Below are positions 35,090 through 46,856 of a stretch of 64,000 nucleotides of DNA, in pieces; the first letter of the stretch is position 1, and each line of letters opens with the position of its first letter. Both the position numbers and the translations under genes were made by a program. Source of the DNA: Torreya grandis (taxonomy: Eukaryota; Streptophyta; Pinopsida; Cupressales; Taxaceae); the NCBI GenBank assembly GCA_037957365.1, contig JARHVA010003185.1, positions 1,947,001 to 2,011,000 of the forward strand. Direction: 5' to 3'. A model generated the notes under the pieces. The model was not told where the DNA came from and searched no databases. It saw only the letters and a program-made list of their open reading frames with translations.

Positions 35090-35460
35090 ATGCCTAAATT
35101 TCTTGAGGGCTTTTACCATAGCATATACCTATTTCTCCATAAAGTTGTATCTAGTTTCATACTCCCTAAGAGTCCTTGAGAAAAAGGCTATTGGATGTTC
35201 TCCCTCTTGTTGATCATCTTTCTATGTTAGGATAACAACAACATTGAACTCTCCTTCATAAACATACATAATAAAAGACTTAGAAAAGTTTGGATTACTA
35301 AGTACTAGGGCTATTAAAATTGATTTCTTGACCTCTTCAAAGGCTTGTCTTCCTTCTGTAGTCCACTTAAACACTAGGTCTTTCTTCAATAAGAGTGTCA
35401 TTGGTCTCACTAGCCTTACAAACTCTGATATGAATCGACTGACAAAATTAATCTTTCTCA
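35090..35460 (-). pseudogene. G2 RNase H (gypsy-type)
   Basis: Open piece 35461-35222 reads KINFVSRFISEFVRLVRPMT, FKWTTEGRQAFEEVKKSI, SNPNFSKSFIMYVYEGEFNV. It then continues with GEHPIAFFSRTLREYETRYN and AMVKALKKFRHMV to about 35095. This is the RT-RNase H connection and RNase H of gypsy elements. The first catalytic Asp of the domain appears replaced (VYEGE instead of a D-A-S type motif). Confidence 0.75.
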
Positions 35461-35866
35461 AAAAAGACTAAATTGCTTTCTTATTTACTAGTAGGGGCAT
35501 GTTTATTATGGCTGCAACTCTCTCTAGATCTATAGAGACTCCTTCTTTACATATTATATGTCCTAGTAGTTTGCCTTGAGGTACTACAAAGATGCACTTC
35601 TTAGGATCCAGGGATATTCTAAATTCTTGACACTTCTTAAGATTCCTGGATATTCAAAATTAATCTTTCTCAAAAAAGACTAAATTGCTTTCTTATTTAC
35701 CAGCAGGGGCATGTTTATTATGGCTACAACTCTCTTTGGATCTATAGAGACTCCTTCTTTAGATACTATATGTCCTAGTAGTTTGCCTTGAGGTAATACA
35801 AAGATACACTTCTTAGGATTCAGGGATATTCTAAATTCTAGACGCTTCTTAAAAATAGATTCTAGA
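35443..35866 (-). repeat. 212-bp tandem duplication in G2 pol
   Basis: Units 35443-35654 and 35655-35866 both start CAAAATTAATCTTTCTCAAA and share AGGGGCATGTTTATTATGGC and GTCCTAGTAGTTTGCCTTGA. I count about 7 differences in an 85-bp sample, so this is older than the 802-bp duplication. It doubles the segment joining the RT thumb and RNase H and would break the enzyme. Confidence 0.88.
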
Positions 35867-36260
35867 TGATCAAAATGATCAACAACATTCTTCAAAAAAA
35901 TAGTGAGATCATCAAGATAAATCACAATGATTTTATTTATGAATTCCCCAAATGCTACATCCATAGCTCTTTGAAAAATGGCTCCAACATTTGATAGGAC
36001 AAATGGCATCTTGGCATATGAAAATGTTCCTCATTTGGTAGTAAATTCAATCTCATGTTGGTCTTCATCAGCCAACCAAATTTGATTATATCCAGAGAAA
36101 CCATCTAGCAAGAAAAATCTCTCAGATCCAGCCACAGTCTGTAAAATTTGTTCCATAGAGGGTAGGGGATAATGATCTTTCAGAGATGCTTTATTTAAGT
36201 CTCTAAAATCCACATAGAGCTTTATGTCACTATTCTTTTTCTTGACTATTACTAGATTAG
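35655..36260 (-). pseudogene. G2 reverse transcriptase
   Basis: Open pieces 36213-36031 and 36009-35680 together cover the palm: MDFRDLNKASLKDHYPLPSM, RFFLLDGFSGYNQIWLADED, then MPFVLSNVGAIFQRAMDVAF. The catalytic box IIVIYLDDLTIF lies near 35930-35895 with both Asp present. It continues LNPKKCIFVLPQGKLLGHIV and SKEGVSIDPKRVVAIINMPL. Pattern and wording match the Tat/Athila branch of Ty3/gypsy. One frame change lies near 36020. The fingers region upstream (36260-36700) is much more degraded. Confidence 0.85.
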
Positions 36261-36779
36261 ATACCCATATTGAGTGTTTGATTGGAAAAATTATCTTAGA
36301 TTCTAAGAGTTTTTACAACTCATCCACCATTAAAGGTTCAAGCCTTAGATTCATTGGCCTTTGCTTCTGTTTGATTGGCTTAGATCCTTTAGTCAGTTAT
36401 ATTGTGTACTGAATAATGTCTTTATTATATCCATGAAGGTCTTCCTAGGTCCAGGTTATTACTCTGTCATATCTTTTGCATAAGTCAATTAGTCTTTCCC
36501 TTTCCTCTTGAGTTAAAGAATTTCCAATCTTTAGCTTTCTCCCTTCACTCACTTCTATCTCAGAATAATCTGATTTGTTTACTTAAAACCTTTTCTTTTC
36601 TAGGCTTACATCTTCTAGATCGAATAGGTTTTCTTAAATGATCAAGCCTCTAGGAAGCTTATTGGTCTTTAATTGAATAACTTGGTCTTCATATGCTTCT
36701 TCAATTTTGGGTTGCAATTGATCACAAAATTCTCTTGCAATTTTCATCATTGTCTAAGATATTTGGCCTTACTATAACT
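36261..36779 (-). other. G2 pol, degraded segment between second RNase H and RT
   Basis: Stop-ridden coding remnant on the minus strand. Pieces such as KRFxVNKSDYSEIEVSEGRK and EERERLIDLCKRYDRVI near 36570-36440 look like the linker and RT lead of gypsy polyproteins. Confidence 0.5.
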
Positions 36780-37200
36780 TTGACTCACTCATTGTTGACT
36801 AATAGACTAGTTTTTGGATCAAACTATGAGCCAATCTATACCATCTTATTAGCTTCAAAATTTTGGGTTCTAGGAACTACTTAAATATTGAAAGCTTCAA
36901 AATCTTCTATTAAGTCCCAAATTCTATGTCTATATGATCTCATCCTTACATTTTTGGCTATTGTCTTTTCTCTAATTTGTTTCACCACTAGTTTTGAATC
37001 TCCTTTCACTATCATGTTCTTTATTCTCTTCTTCTTAGCTAACATGAGCCCATGTACTATGGATTCATACTCAGCATCATTATCAGTACAGACAAATTAG
37101 AAACAGATAGCTCTTAAAATTTTCTCACCATTTGGAGCAACAAGACAAATTCCTTCTCCAGCACCATTTTTACTTCTAGCCCCATCAAAATTTAAGGTCT
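36780..37200 (-). pseudogene. G2 second RNase H (aRNH), upstream of RT
   Basis: From 37200 down the reading is LNFDGARSKNGAGEGICLVA, PNGEKILRAICFQFVCTDND, AEYESMVHGLMLAKKKRIKN, MIVKGDSKLVVKQIREKTIA, then MRSYRHRIWDLIEDFEAFNI. This is the archaeal/plant type RNase H of Tat elements, with the D of FDGA, the E of AEYE and the D of GDS all present. It lies directly after the protease and before RT, unlike the plus-strand Tat element in this window, where it follows RT-RNase H. G3 lacks it. Confidence 0.82.
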
Positions 37201-37239
37201 AGATTTTTGAATCTTTTTTAGATTCTTGAGTAGTTGGCA

Positions 37240-37905
37240 TTTCTTCCCTTAAAACATTTTGGATTTCATGGTCTTCATAAAAAATGACATAAGTGCCTAG
37301 ACCAGTAGAGTCATAATTTCCATATGGGTCACTATGCATCATATCTAACAAATGGTTATTTTCCTCTTCTTGGTCATGTTCAGTCCAATCACCTAACTCT
37401 TCAATAAATACCCTTTCTTCCTTATTCAACATATCATGATTTGCCTCTAATTTTAGGGTTGGTTCATTGGTGATGTGATCTTTAGATAGTGGCTCAGATA
37501 GTATTTTCATTTTTAAACCATGGTTTTTAGGATGAGATGAGACCAATCAAGTGACATATATCCTCCTATCTTAGATGTGAAATCCCTGGATAAACATATG
37601 CCAAATATAGGGGGTATATCTATGACTACCACATCTTGATTGATAATTATATTAGGGAAAGTATATAATTACAATGGGAATTGTTTAATTCTCCTTATTC
37701 TTTCCACTAGTTTCCCATCTAACTGCATAACTCCTTTAGTAAGTGGCTCATACTCTATTTTCAAAGCATCTTTTATTGGCTTAGGCATTACTATAGTACT
37801 AGCCCCTGAGTCTATCATTGTATTATGGAATAGTTTCTTTCCAATTATCAAAGTCAAATAGAAGGGCCCTAGTTTGGATTTACTTACCTCTACTACATTG
37901 TTCAA
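37240..37905 (-). pseudogene. G2 aspartic protease and downstream linker
   Basis: Open piece 37905-37669: NNVVEVSKSKLGPFYLTLII, KKLFHNTMIDSGASTIVMPK, DALKIEYEPLTKGVMQLDGK. The retropepsin triad D-S-G is intact. After a frame change, 37546-37199 (115 codons) gives the acidic linker KMKILSEPLSKDHITNEPTL and NKEERVFIEELGDWTEHDQE, matching G3. The linker runs into the second RNase H. Confidence 0.8.
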
Positions 37906-37919
37906 AAGGGTTGTTATCT

Positions 37920-39645
37920 ACAAAGGAACTGTGTCTTTGACCTTTTCTTCATCAACAGGTCCTTTGGTGCTAGTATGTTTAGGCATTGCTTGGCCTTGCA
38001 GAGCTTCTTGTAACAGTGTCTTCTTCTTAGGAATAACTAATATGTCCCACATTGACACATGTGTTGTGGTTTTCTTCAGCTCATCCACCACATTCACTGG
38101 TCCAAGTGTTTGGTTTCTTGGAAAATGAGGTTACCTTACTTTTTCTTGAACTTATATAGAAATTACTTGGTTCTGCACTTGCTAAAGCATTTCTTGTCTA
38201 GCATCTATGTTTTGATGACTTTGAAATGGAGGATTCCCCATAACTTCATTATTTGTGACTTCAAGTTGTTCCATCATCCTTCTCTTTAATCTAGTGTAGT
38301 AATATGATTGTAATACTAACTTCTTGGAAGTGGAAGCCTTGTTCAAGAATATTAACTCTTCATATTCAACCCATGAAAACAAAGAATGTTTAGGGGCTAT
38401 TTATTCTTGTTGTTGTAAAGATATCCCTTACATCTGAGCCATTAGGACTAAATTTTGCATACTAAGGATTGGTAGGCTTGAGTTTCAAAATTACTTACAA
38501 ATTGTCCATCCATTCTTCTTTGCTCTGATACCTTTTGTTGTAGATTACCCATAAGACAATATCTGGGCATTTGAGCATTATTACAAGGGAAAAACTAGGC
38601 ATTAGTGCCATCTACATAATTATTCTTCCCTTGAACAAACTCTCTATTTGCATTAGGGGGAACATTTTGTGAGGGTGTAGGGACTGTAACTAATTAGTTT
38701 ACTAGCTGAGGGTTAGTTTGCCTCTAAGGACCTTGATACTGGTTTGGCTGTGGTGTAAATCTATTTCCTTGATAGCCTTGATATTGGGGTTTAGAATAAG
38801 GATTCTACTATCTTTTATGTTAATTAACTCATTAGTAAATGTCCTTAAGATGTTCTTGATATCATCCATCTTAGATGACTGGGTAGGAACAAGTTCTTTA
38901 GCATGTTGTTGAGGATATGTATACATAGACATAGGTGGGGCTATAGGATTAGGGGCTTCTTGAAGCAAAGGTAAGGTAATCTCTAGAAACATGGGCATGG
39001 GAGGCCTTGGGGACAAATTTCCAGCATCTATCAAATTGTTTTTAGCTCTAACTGCATAGTCATAAGCTTCTGGCAGAGTCTAACCTCCAAGTGACTGAAT
39101 CATTACTGATATATATATGAATTTAAAGATTTAAGATAAAATACTATAGCCATACCTGGTAATGGTCTTGCTATAATAGGAATTATTTGGCAAGTATTTT
39201 GAAATCTTGAATTGAAATCAATCATTGCTTCTTTTGGTTCCCTTTTGATAGTAATCAATTGTTCCAACAAAGAAGATTTATCACCCTTTTCTTCAAATAT
39301 TCTAAAGAAAAGATCTCCGAGCTAATCCCATATAGATATTGTATTTGGAGTCAAAGATCTGTATCATTCCAGAGCCTTCACTTTTAAAAGAAGCTGCTAA
39401 CAATCTTATAGCCACATTCTACTGTGTGAACACATGTATTACAAAGACATCAAACACATCCTGTAGATGTTCTTCAGGTGTTTTGAAGTCTTGCCCACTA
39501 AATTTGGGTAGAGCTTCCAAGGCATTTACTGGAATAGGATCCTAAGTGGCTAGTGTTACTTAGAGAATCAAAGGACTGCCAATGTTCCAAATTGCATAAT
39601 TCCTTGGGGGTATAGGTGCTCCATTTTTGCTCTTGGTATTGTTAT
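37920..39645 (-). pseudogene. G2 gag, frameshifted, zinc knuckle lost
   Basis: Closely parallels the G3 gag (MEHLYPQGIMQ..., then TPNTISIWD-LGDLFFRIFEE, KSSLLEQLITIKREPKEAMI, FNSRFQNTCQIIPIIARPLP). It changes frame several times; for example 39034-38702 carries an open piece with PRPPMPMFLEITLPLLQEAP. The knuckle reads FPCNNAQMPRYC with the first Cys and the His changed, so zinc binding is lost. It is more decayed than the G3 copy. Confidence 0.75.
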
Positions 39646-39800
39646 AAACTGATTGAATCTTCTTCTTGGACTAGTTATCAATGGTGATAAAATAATACCT
39701 AGATTTATAGCAGATTGAGATCTTGTTACTAGTCCATAGCTCTGACTCCTTGTAGCTCTCTAGTTCATACGGTCTTGAAAGAAACTTCAAGATGATGTCA

Positions 39801-39817
39801 TCCTATTAGGTGTGCCA
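39801..39817 (-). other. Primer-binding site of G2
   Basis: On the minus strand, TGGCACACCTAATAGGA lies a few bases from the LTR-D edge. It aligns base for base with the G3 site TGGCATGCCCAGTGGGA, with five mismatches, four of them transitions. Confidence 0.55.
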
Positions 39818-39822
39818 AAAAT

Positions 39823-41643
39823 TATTGATGATTAGAATCGTGTTATTTAAAACACCAACAATGGGAAGTTTCAAGAATGTGGGACTTGTGATCTGAAATG
39901 ACCTCTAGATTTTAAAGAAGCTAGCTCTTCTTTATCTCAAAAGTATTTTGGGGAAAAGGGATAGAAATTATATAGAAAACACAAATGTAGAAAAAGAAAA
40001 TCTAACAATGGTGACGCGCCTAAATTTAATTCGATCCTTAATACTAATCACAATGAAACTATATTTAGGATTTAATTATATTTAAGAGAAAATAATGCAT
40101 GATCAATGTAAAAGATGAAAATAATAGAATCAAAGGTTCACAACTTAGACTATTTTTTTAGTAACACAAAAAAATCAACAAAGGCACAGAACTCAGTCTT
40201 CTTATTAATTTTCTAGTCACATAAAAGGCACAAAGACGTGCACAATTATACAAAATTTTTAACTCAAGAAAATAGAACAAAGGCAAATGATATTATTGGC
40301 CACAGTAAGAATGTCTAAAACTTCTTGATAACAATCTCTCATAGAAATTCTCTCTATCTTCTAATGATCATTTTTGATGATCTCTACACCCATATTTATA
40401 GCATTGGACTAGCTCTAGATTGCCTGCATCTTCCCAACACAATAGTCTAACTAAAATCTAACTGAATTAGAAATGTTTAACAAAAGATATATTTTGAATT
40501 TATAATGTTGGCCTCTCTACAATTTCAAATCCCAATGGCCTAATGGAACTAAAACTGAACTGGAAGTGTGTAACAAATGATATTTTTTGGATCTAAAACA
40601 TTTGGTCTCCCTACAAGTTCATTGGTTAAATTAGACACATGTGACACTTTTCACTATGAAATAGATGAGGACTCTCAATGTGCTCTACTTATTCTACTTG
40701 AGAACCATCTCATTATTTAGGAGACACCAAAAAATGACACTTAGTAGTTTCCATGGCACTTAAAGGAGACATATAACACTTTTCACTATATTATACTCTT
40801 TACTATGTCTTGGTAATGGGAGTGTTCCATCTTTGACATTTGTCACAGTCTGCTACTCTGAAACTTTACCAACTTACAAAAAATAGGACCCATAACACTT
40901 CTTGCTTGAGTAACTTCAAAAGGGGAATAGGATCAGGTGTCACTTTCCACATATCTTTAACAAGGGACATGTGGTGGCCTCCACTTGTCTATAAAAGCTT
41001 TTTAGAAATTTTTGAGAGTCCTACGGAAGGTGACACATGGCAGTCTCCACTGAGCTTTAGCTACATTGTAGAAACATTCAGGACTCATTTTAGATTCATA
41101 CAGATGGTGACACTTGGTGGCTTTCACTAACTTTAAAAACAAAACCTAGGGCCCACCATAGTCTTTACTTAATCAATGAAACAAAATGAAGAAACTGTGG
41201 ATGTCAACACTTGGTATCCTCTATTGATTTTAGCTAGGGGCACATGGTAGCTTCCACTATTTTTAGAAAAAATATATTGAAACCTTCTGTAGTTTCCACT
41301 TGGTGCCTTCTGCTTGACCTTAAGAGAAGATTATTGAAATAAGCTTTTGAAACACATAAGAAACATGAAACATGGATGCCGACACTTGTCATGCTCCATT
41401 GAATTACTACAAGACATGTGGCACGTTATAATGCTTTTAGAAATAAAGTATAATGTGTCCCAAATGATGACACTTGGCATGTTTTGTGCAAATTTGATAC
41501 TTAGATAGAATCTAGGCAAAAATGAAACTCACACCCATGCTCTATGTCAAAACTTCATTGACTTAAAACTAAAACACACAGGGACAAAACTTGGAGTGCA
41601 CAACTAAAACTCAAAAAAAAAATGTAGAGTATTTTACTCTAAA
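39823..41643 (-). repeat. LTR-D (5' LTR of G2)
   Basis: Starts TATTGATGATTAGAATCG (TG edge decayed) and ends TATTTTACTCTAAA before the ATATT duplication. It is the uninterrupted version of LTR-A and shows the empty G3 target, GTATAATGTGTCC, at about 41448. Confidence 0.87.
40393..40400 (-). promoter_or_regulatory. TATA box of LTR-D
   Basis: TATTTATA in CACCCATATTTATAGCAT. As the 5' LTR this would have driven G2 transcription. Confidence 0.6.
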
Positions 41644-41648
41644 ATATT
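41644..41648. repeat. Target-site duplication of G2, right copy (ATATT)
   Basis: Exact match to 15425-15429. Immediately after it the copia coding sequence resumes with CTTGTCTTTAGGCCTAGG. Confidence 0.85.
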
Positions 41649-43290
41649 CTTGTCTTTAGGCCTAGGAATAAGTTACTAAGTCTCATTATTCTCTATTTGA
41701 TCTAAATAATCATTCATAGAACCTATCCAAAATTTTCCTTTTATTGCTTATATAGGAATGTTAGGTTCAATATTAGATAATACAAAAATATTCTATTGAT
41801 TTATATTACTTACCAGTCTTCTCCTTATTTTCATACTTACATTCTTGTTACCAATGATTTAAGATTTAGGATGATCTATTTGAATCTATCGTAACGGAAA
41901 AATTGAGTCCTATCTCTCCTCAACTTATTCTTCTTCCTCATCAAGCTCTATATTTTCTTCTTCATTCTTGAAATCTAAATTCTCTAAAGTATCCTTTGAC
42001 TATGATTGTGTTTTCCTTGTCTCATCAATCTTCACATTGATGCTTTCCACTAATTTTTGTAGCCTCTTGTTATAAAATATATAGGCTAATATCATTGATG
42101 AGTATCCTAATAATATACCTTCATCATATCTATAATCAAACTTTCATAAGTCTTCATCATCTCTTTTGATTAAACATTTGCTCATAGACACTCTAAAATG
42201 TTCCACATTGGTAGGTCTTCCCTTCCACAGTTCATAGGGAGTCTTGTTTCCATTAATCCTTATATATCCTCTATTTAAAATGTATACTATGATGCTTACT
42301 TCATCTTTACAATATCCACTAGATAATATAAACTCATTTAACATAGTTGTAGCCATCTCTTAAACTATCTTATTTTTTCTTTCCACTACCCTAATCTGTT
42401 GAGGTGTCCTAGCTTTTGAGAATTGTCTCCTTATTTCATGAACCTCACAAAATTAATTTAAATCATTAGATGCAAATTATCCTTCTCTATAAAAACTTAG
42501 ATATTTGATATTCCGATTCTTCTCACTCTCAATAAGAGCCTTAAATTGCTTGAACTTGTCAATTTTTTTTACTTTTCTTTTAAGAATGCAACCTAAGTCA
42601 TTCTTGTGTAGTCATATATGAGTAACATGAAGTAGATATCACCTTAAATGATTTGAATTATTATAGGCCTATATATATCAATGTGTATTAACTCCAAGGG
42701 TATTATAGTATAGTACTCCTTGGAATTGATCCTTATTCTAGTCTATTTACCATGTTGACATGCCTTGAAAAATATGTTTGTAGGTTTGTTGATCTTAAGC
42801 CTATTTTTCATAGACTTATTAGTGCTTATCTTGAACATATTGTCAAAGTTTATATGACCTAACCTTTTGTTCCATAACCAAATTTCATCCATATTGATCA
42901 TAAAGCATCTATCCTTATTGATCTCATTCAATACATATAGATTGTTCTCAGTCCTCTTAGAACTAACAATTAGCCTTCCTAATTTGGATTTCCTTATCTC
43001 ACACCCTCTATCATGAAATTTTAGTGTGTGTCCTTGATTGTAAATTTGCATTACACTATTAAGGTTATGTTTCAAACCTTTCACATACAACACATTTTAT
43101 GTCTTGGTCTTCTGATTGTCCAAACTCAAGACATCCTTGCCAACTATATTGGTAGTTGTGTTATCTCTAAACATCACTATTCCTACAGCATTCTTCTTCA
43201 ATGATATGAAATTATTTTTGTCTCCTATCATGTGGATTGAGAAATCACTATCTATACCATTTCATTACTTCATATTGAATGTTAAAGGCA
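41649..43290 (-). pseudogene. Copia protease, integrase and RT lead
   Basis: From 43285 down: a retropepsin-like piece (FSIHMIGDKNNFISLKKN), then GAG-pre-integrase, an open 116-codon piece at 43093-42743 with LYVKGLKHNLNSVMQIYNQG and WLWNKRLGHINFDNMFKIST, then the zinc-like FFKACQHGK. The integrase core reads PLELIHIDIYRPI and YFMLLIYDYTRMT. It closes with TMLNEFILSSGYCKDEVSII and YILNRGYIRINGNKTPYELW (42300-42230). The final piece before the G2 insertion reads LIPRPKDKN, the standard lead into copia RT. Stops and frameshifts are frequent. Confidence 0.84.
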
Positions 43291-43299
43291 TATTGATCT

Positions 43300-43980
43300 A
43301 GCATAGAATCATATTTAGTCTTATATTCCTCTTTAGTAGATAGTCTATCTTAACTTTTGAGCTCAATATGATCAGTCCTAAATATATTTAGTTTCCATAC
43401 CAATGTTTGATCCTTCTCATGTATTCTACGAGATTCATATGTCTTGTTGAATCTTGATGTCATTATTACTCTATTAGAGTCTAATCTTACAATGTGTCCC
43501 ATATTATGATAGATGTAATAAACAACATTTTGATACTTACCTCTTGACTGATTATTGCTTTTCCCATGGTCCCATAATAACTTATAATTTATTACATTAG
43601 GATACTTGATTGGTATTGTCATGTTGGTTCTCTTGACTTGTTCTTACTTATCATTCTCTCTCTCAAGCTCTCATCTTATTTATAAGTTTCTCATGCTCAA
43701 AATTCAAGGAATATAGCAAAATATTCAACTAGTCATACTCAACTTACTTTTGATCTAAACCCTGTATTAACACCTTTTAACTAATTCTTGAGATCCTTGA
43801 TATTATTATTTTGATGCTCCAAATCATCAAGGGCACTTATGATATCAAATTCATGGTCTAATTTAGCTTATCCTTATTCACTATCATAGTAGAGTTATTC
43901 ATAATACATGTTTTCTTCCTTTTGATTACTAGACCTCTTATGCTTCTTAAGATCACCTTCAAATTATTAAACTTGATTTA
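43300..43980 (-). pseudogene. Copia gag remnant
   Basis: Open piece 43622-43350 holds NVVYYIYHNMGHIVRLDSNR, a decayed CCHC knuckle (C-Y-x-C-x-x-x-G-H) with its cysteines replaced. Only about 350 bp separate this from the primer site. The front of gag, usually several hundred codons, is therefore missing or unrecognisable, suggesting a deletion. Confidence 0.6.
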
Positions 43981-43989
43981 AAGGACTAG

Positions 43990-44002
43990 GATCTAATACC
44001 AA
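43990..44002 (-). other. Copia primer-binding site (tRNA-Met type)
   Basis: Minus strand TGGTATTAGATCC lies 4-5 bases inside the 5' LTR. The standard initiator-Met site in copia is TGGTATCAGAGCC, so two transitions separate them. Confidence 0.75.
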
Positions 44003-44006
44003 TTAT

Positions 44007-46856
44007 TGTAATAATAATGCCTAAGAGTGGGGGTAAACAAATATTCAAAAACTCTTACAAATTTAATTTAACATTAATGAACTAGCAACACATCAATAAT
44101 CATCTATATGAGCATGAGACACGAGATAAAATAAATAGATCACTTATTTGAGTAGGAAAAATCATAAGAAAGAAAACCCACTAATTGTTTCAAATGTAAT
44201 ACATTCCTATAATACAAAAACCAATATTTAGTGAAGCACTAACTTCACATGGAGCACCAATCCCAGCTAGTCAAGCACCCATTCAACTAGGCTTTAGCAA
44301 GCACTAACTTGTAAGGAGGAACCAACCCCCTAAATGACTCAGCACCAATGGAGCCACATTATTATATTGATAATATTTATAAAATATTTTTTCTGACATA
44401 ATAAATGATGATCATCTTGTTCATCTCTTCTCTCTCTTCTATCCCTCTCAAACTACCTTCTAAGCTCCTTCACTCAACTAGGTCTCTTCAAGATAGATTA
44501 TGTTATATGAAATTGATATTAATAAATAGAACCCATGTTATATATTCATTAAAATTTATCTAAATCCTTATGATGGTCTAAAATACATCCTTAAACTCGT
44601 CAAAGTGATATAACCTTGGCTTCAACTCATTCATTCTCTAACTAGTCAATTTGGCCTTGTTCTTATACTAGGTTCATGTTCATACACCTCTTGGTTGGAC
44701 AAACACACTTTACAATTATATTTTACAAACAATATTCCTTATTAAATTCAAAGAACAATAATAAATCATTAAATTAGGTCATACATAGCTCAAATGGATC
44801 AAATCTTTCTTTAGTCCCTAAGGAGACCTAATTCAGGCCTTCATTAGTACACGTTACCCTTTGATCTTCTTGAAACACTTTAAAAATCATAAATAGGATA
44901 AAAAATTCATATTCCACTAAAATATACCCATACTAAGGTCATATTAGTTCCATGACACCTTTTATCTCCAATCACCACTTGAAACATGCCATTTGTATTG
45001 TTCATATTAGGTCTTCACACACACAAAAAGTTATATCTTGAACAAATGAAGATAAAAAAAATGTTTATCCACAAAAAAATGATAATAAAACATATACATA
45101 GAACCTAAAATAACTTAAAAACTTAATCAAGAGAGATATAATTAATTACACATGTCAAAAGAACTCAAAAACACTCCTACAATTTGCTCACTTAGAATAA
45201 CTAGTTTTCCTCAAAGACCAGTCATGGTGACTCAAACATCCAACACCTATATAGATATATTAAATTACTTATGATTCATGTATATGAGCCTATGAGATAA
45301 TTAGACCATTCTTAGCTAGGAATATACTATGGTTAAATGGTAATATTGTTCTTGTAGACCAATATCATAACCTTATAGCACACTCTCTCACTATAATATC
45401 TATCCTCCAACACTTATACCAAACATGAAAATGTATTAAAATTTATGAAAAAAACTTCCATCTACTTGGTTCCATCAACATTATATGATAACACATCCCT
45501 AATCAACTTCTCCCTATTGCCTTGGTTTCTCATTATTTCCACCATTAGGCCTGTTAGTAACTGGCTAACTTAGATGAATGACTTAGCATAAATGAGGGAT
45601 AAAACCTATCCATAAACCAAAATTTAAATCAAATCAATAAAATTATCAATCTTCTCCATATAATTATTTTTATAATTTGACTTGTTCAAATTTGACTGCT
45701 ATAGTAAATCACTGAGAAACTAACACTTTCGTATAGGGTCTACTCACACACTTGACAACTCAGTCACACTTGGAGGTGATTGGGAGATTTTAATACATTA
45801 TCCAATAGTTTTTATAGTCATTTGAGACCATTCTAGGCTTTTTAAAAAAAATATATTTCACACCATGTCCTTGTTTGGGTTTTAAATAGGTTTAACACAA
45901 GTTTTAGTGTTAACAATTATTCATAAAGGATTACCCTTAAATCAAAAAATAATTCCTATAATTATTATCTATAACCCTTTCCCAACTATCCTTAATATAT
46001 CAAGTTACCATGCAGAGGTTAAACATGCAAATGAACACCTAAAAGTCCTTCTCAGGTTGAGAACCCTTTATTCTAAGAACTTGAGAGACCTCAAACCCAC
46101 TTTTCATGCCTTTTATTGAAAACCGTGACCTCAATTTTTTTTAACATTCTTTAAAAAACATATCATAACTCTATCAATGTTCACATATGCAAACTTATCT
46201 TGAAAATTGATCATGACCCCTCATTAGGCCACATTCTCTCTCTTTACTCTCTAGACTTTGACCTAAAAATCACATTAGGCCTTGGAATTGACCTTCATGC
46301 CTCTTTTCATGTGATATACAATTAACTAACATATTAAATAAACCTATCTCATTATTATACATAGCCATACATCCTTCACATGCCTTGACAATAGACCATT
46401 ATACCTCATTAGGCCAGGCATGGTCTAGAACTGGTCTAGTTGCAGACTTATACTAAAGGTCTTACCCCTATAGGCTCATGTTGAAACTCTCTTGAGTGGT
46501 CAAATGACTCATTTGAATTATTAAGAAATGTTATAAATTCATTCATTCCTTTATGCACTCATCTCACTAAGTCATCATGCTCCTTCATGCACAATATTAG
46601 GCATCCTATGCACATACCTTCTCAAGACACTACAAGGATCAAGCATTTGACAACTTTGACAATAAGGGCCTTCCATTTTGACCTTAAAATCACCCATGCA
46701 CCCATAATAATATATACCAATCATATCTTACACTCTTAGAGTCACTACAATATTGATCAATATATTCTCTCTCATAGCTATATTCTTTAATGACCTCATG
46801 AAGACCTTCTTAAGAAACTTTGACATCAATGACAACATCAATGCCAAACTCCAATA
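44007..46856 (-). repeat. Copia 5' LTR
   Basis: Aligns with 10841-13698 over its full length. Its plus-strand edges read TGTAATAATAATGCCTAAGA and GCCAAACTCCAATA. It is AT-rich and codes nothing. Confidence 0.87.

Larger units (their letters stand above)
15430..41643 (-). mobile_element. G2: Ty3/gypsy element nested in copia RT
   Basis: The 5' LTR is LTR-D (39823-41643); the 3' LTR is LTR-A (15430-17266 plus 28259-28450, split by G3). Inside, on the minus strand, lie: primer site (39801), gag, protease, a second RNase H, RT, RNase H, integrase, and an unrecognised ORF3 reaching to the 3' LTR. LTR-A and LTR-D share a roughly 100-bp insertion (ATGTTGGCCTCTCTACAA, near 16328 and 40504) missing from the G3 LTRs, so they are a true pair. 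Protein similarity points to the Tat/Athila branch of gypsy. All coding parts are broken. Confidence 0.88.
10841..46856 (-). mobile_element. Ty1/copia retrotransposon with long LTRs, split by a nested element
   Basis: Two homologous LTRs of about 2.85 kb lie at 10841-13698 (3' LTR) and 44007-46856 (5' LTR). Both are in minus orientation and each begins, on that strand, with a TGTTG- or TATTG-like end. A tRNA-Met-like primer site lies next to the 5' LTR. Gag remnant, protease and integrase lie at 41649-43980. RT and RNase H lie at 13990-15424. The two halves are separated by G2, which carries a 5-bp target duplication. Removing G2 puts the pre-RT motif and the RT back in one reading frame. I found no clear target duplication at the outer edges (GTTTT on the left, ATAAG on the right). 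Confidence 0.88.

Noticed and set aside
15430..41643. Reading the four LTRs as a tandem array made by unequal recombination
   Set aside because: LTR-A and LTR-B touch, which a simple LTR-internal-LTR array does not predict. The 192-bp remainder of LTR-A beyond LTR-C and the 5-bp duplications fit nested insertion better.
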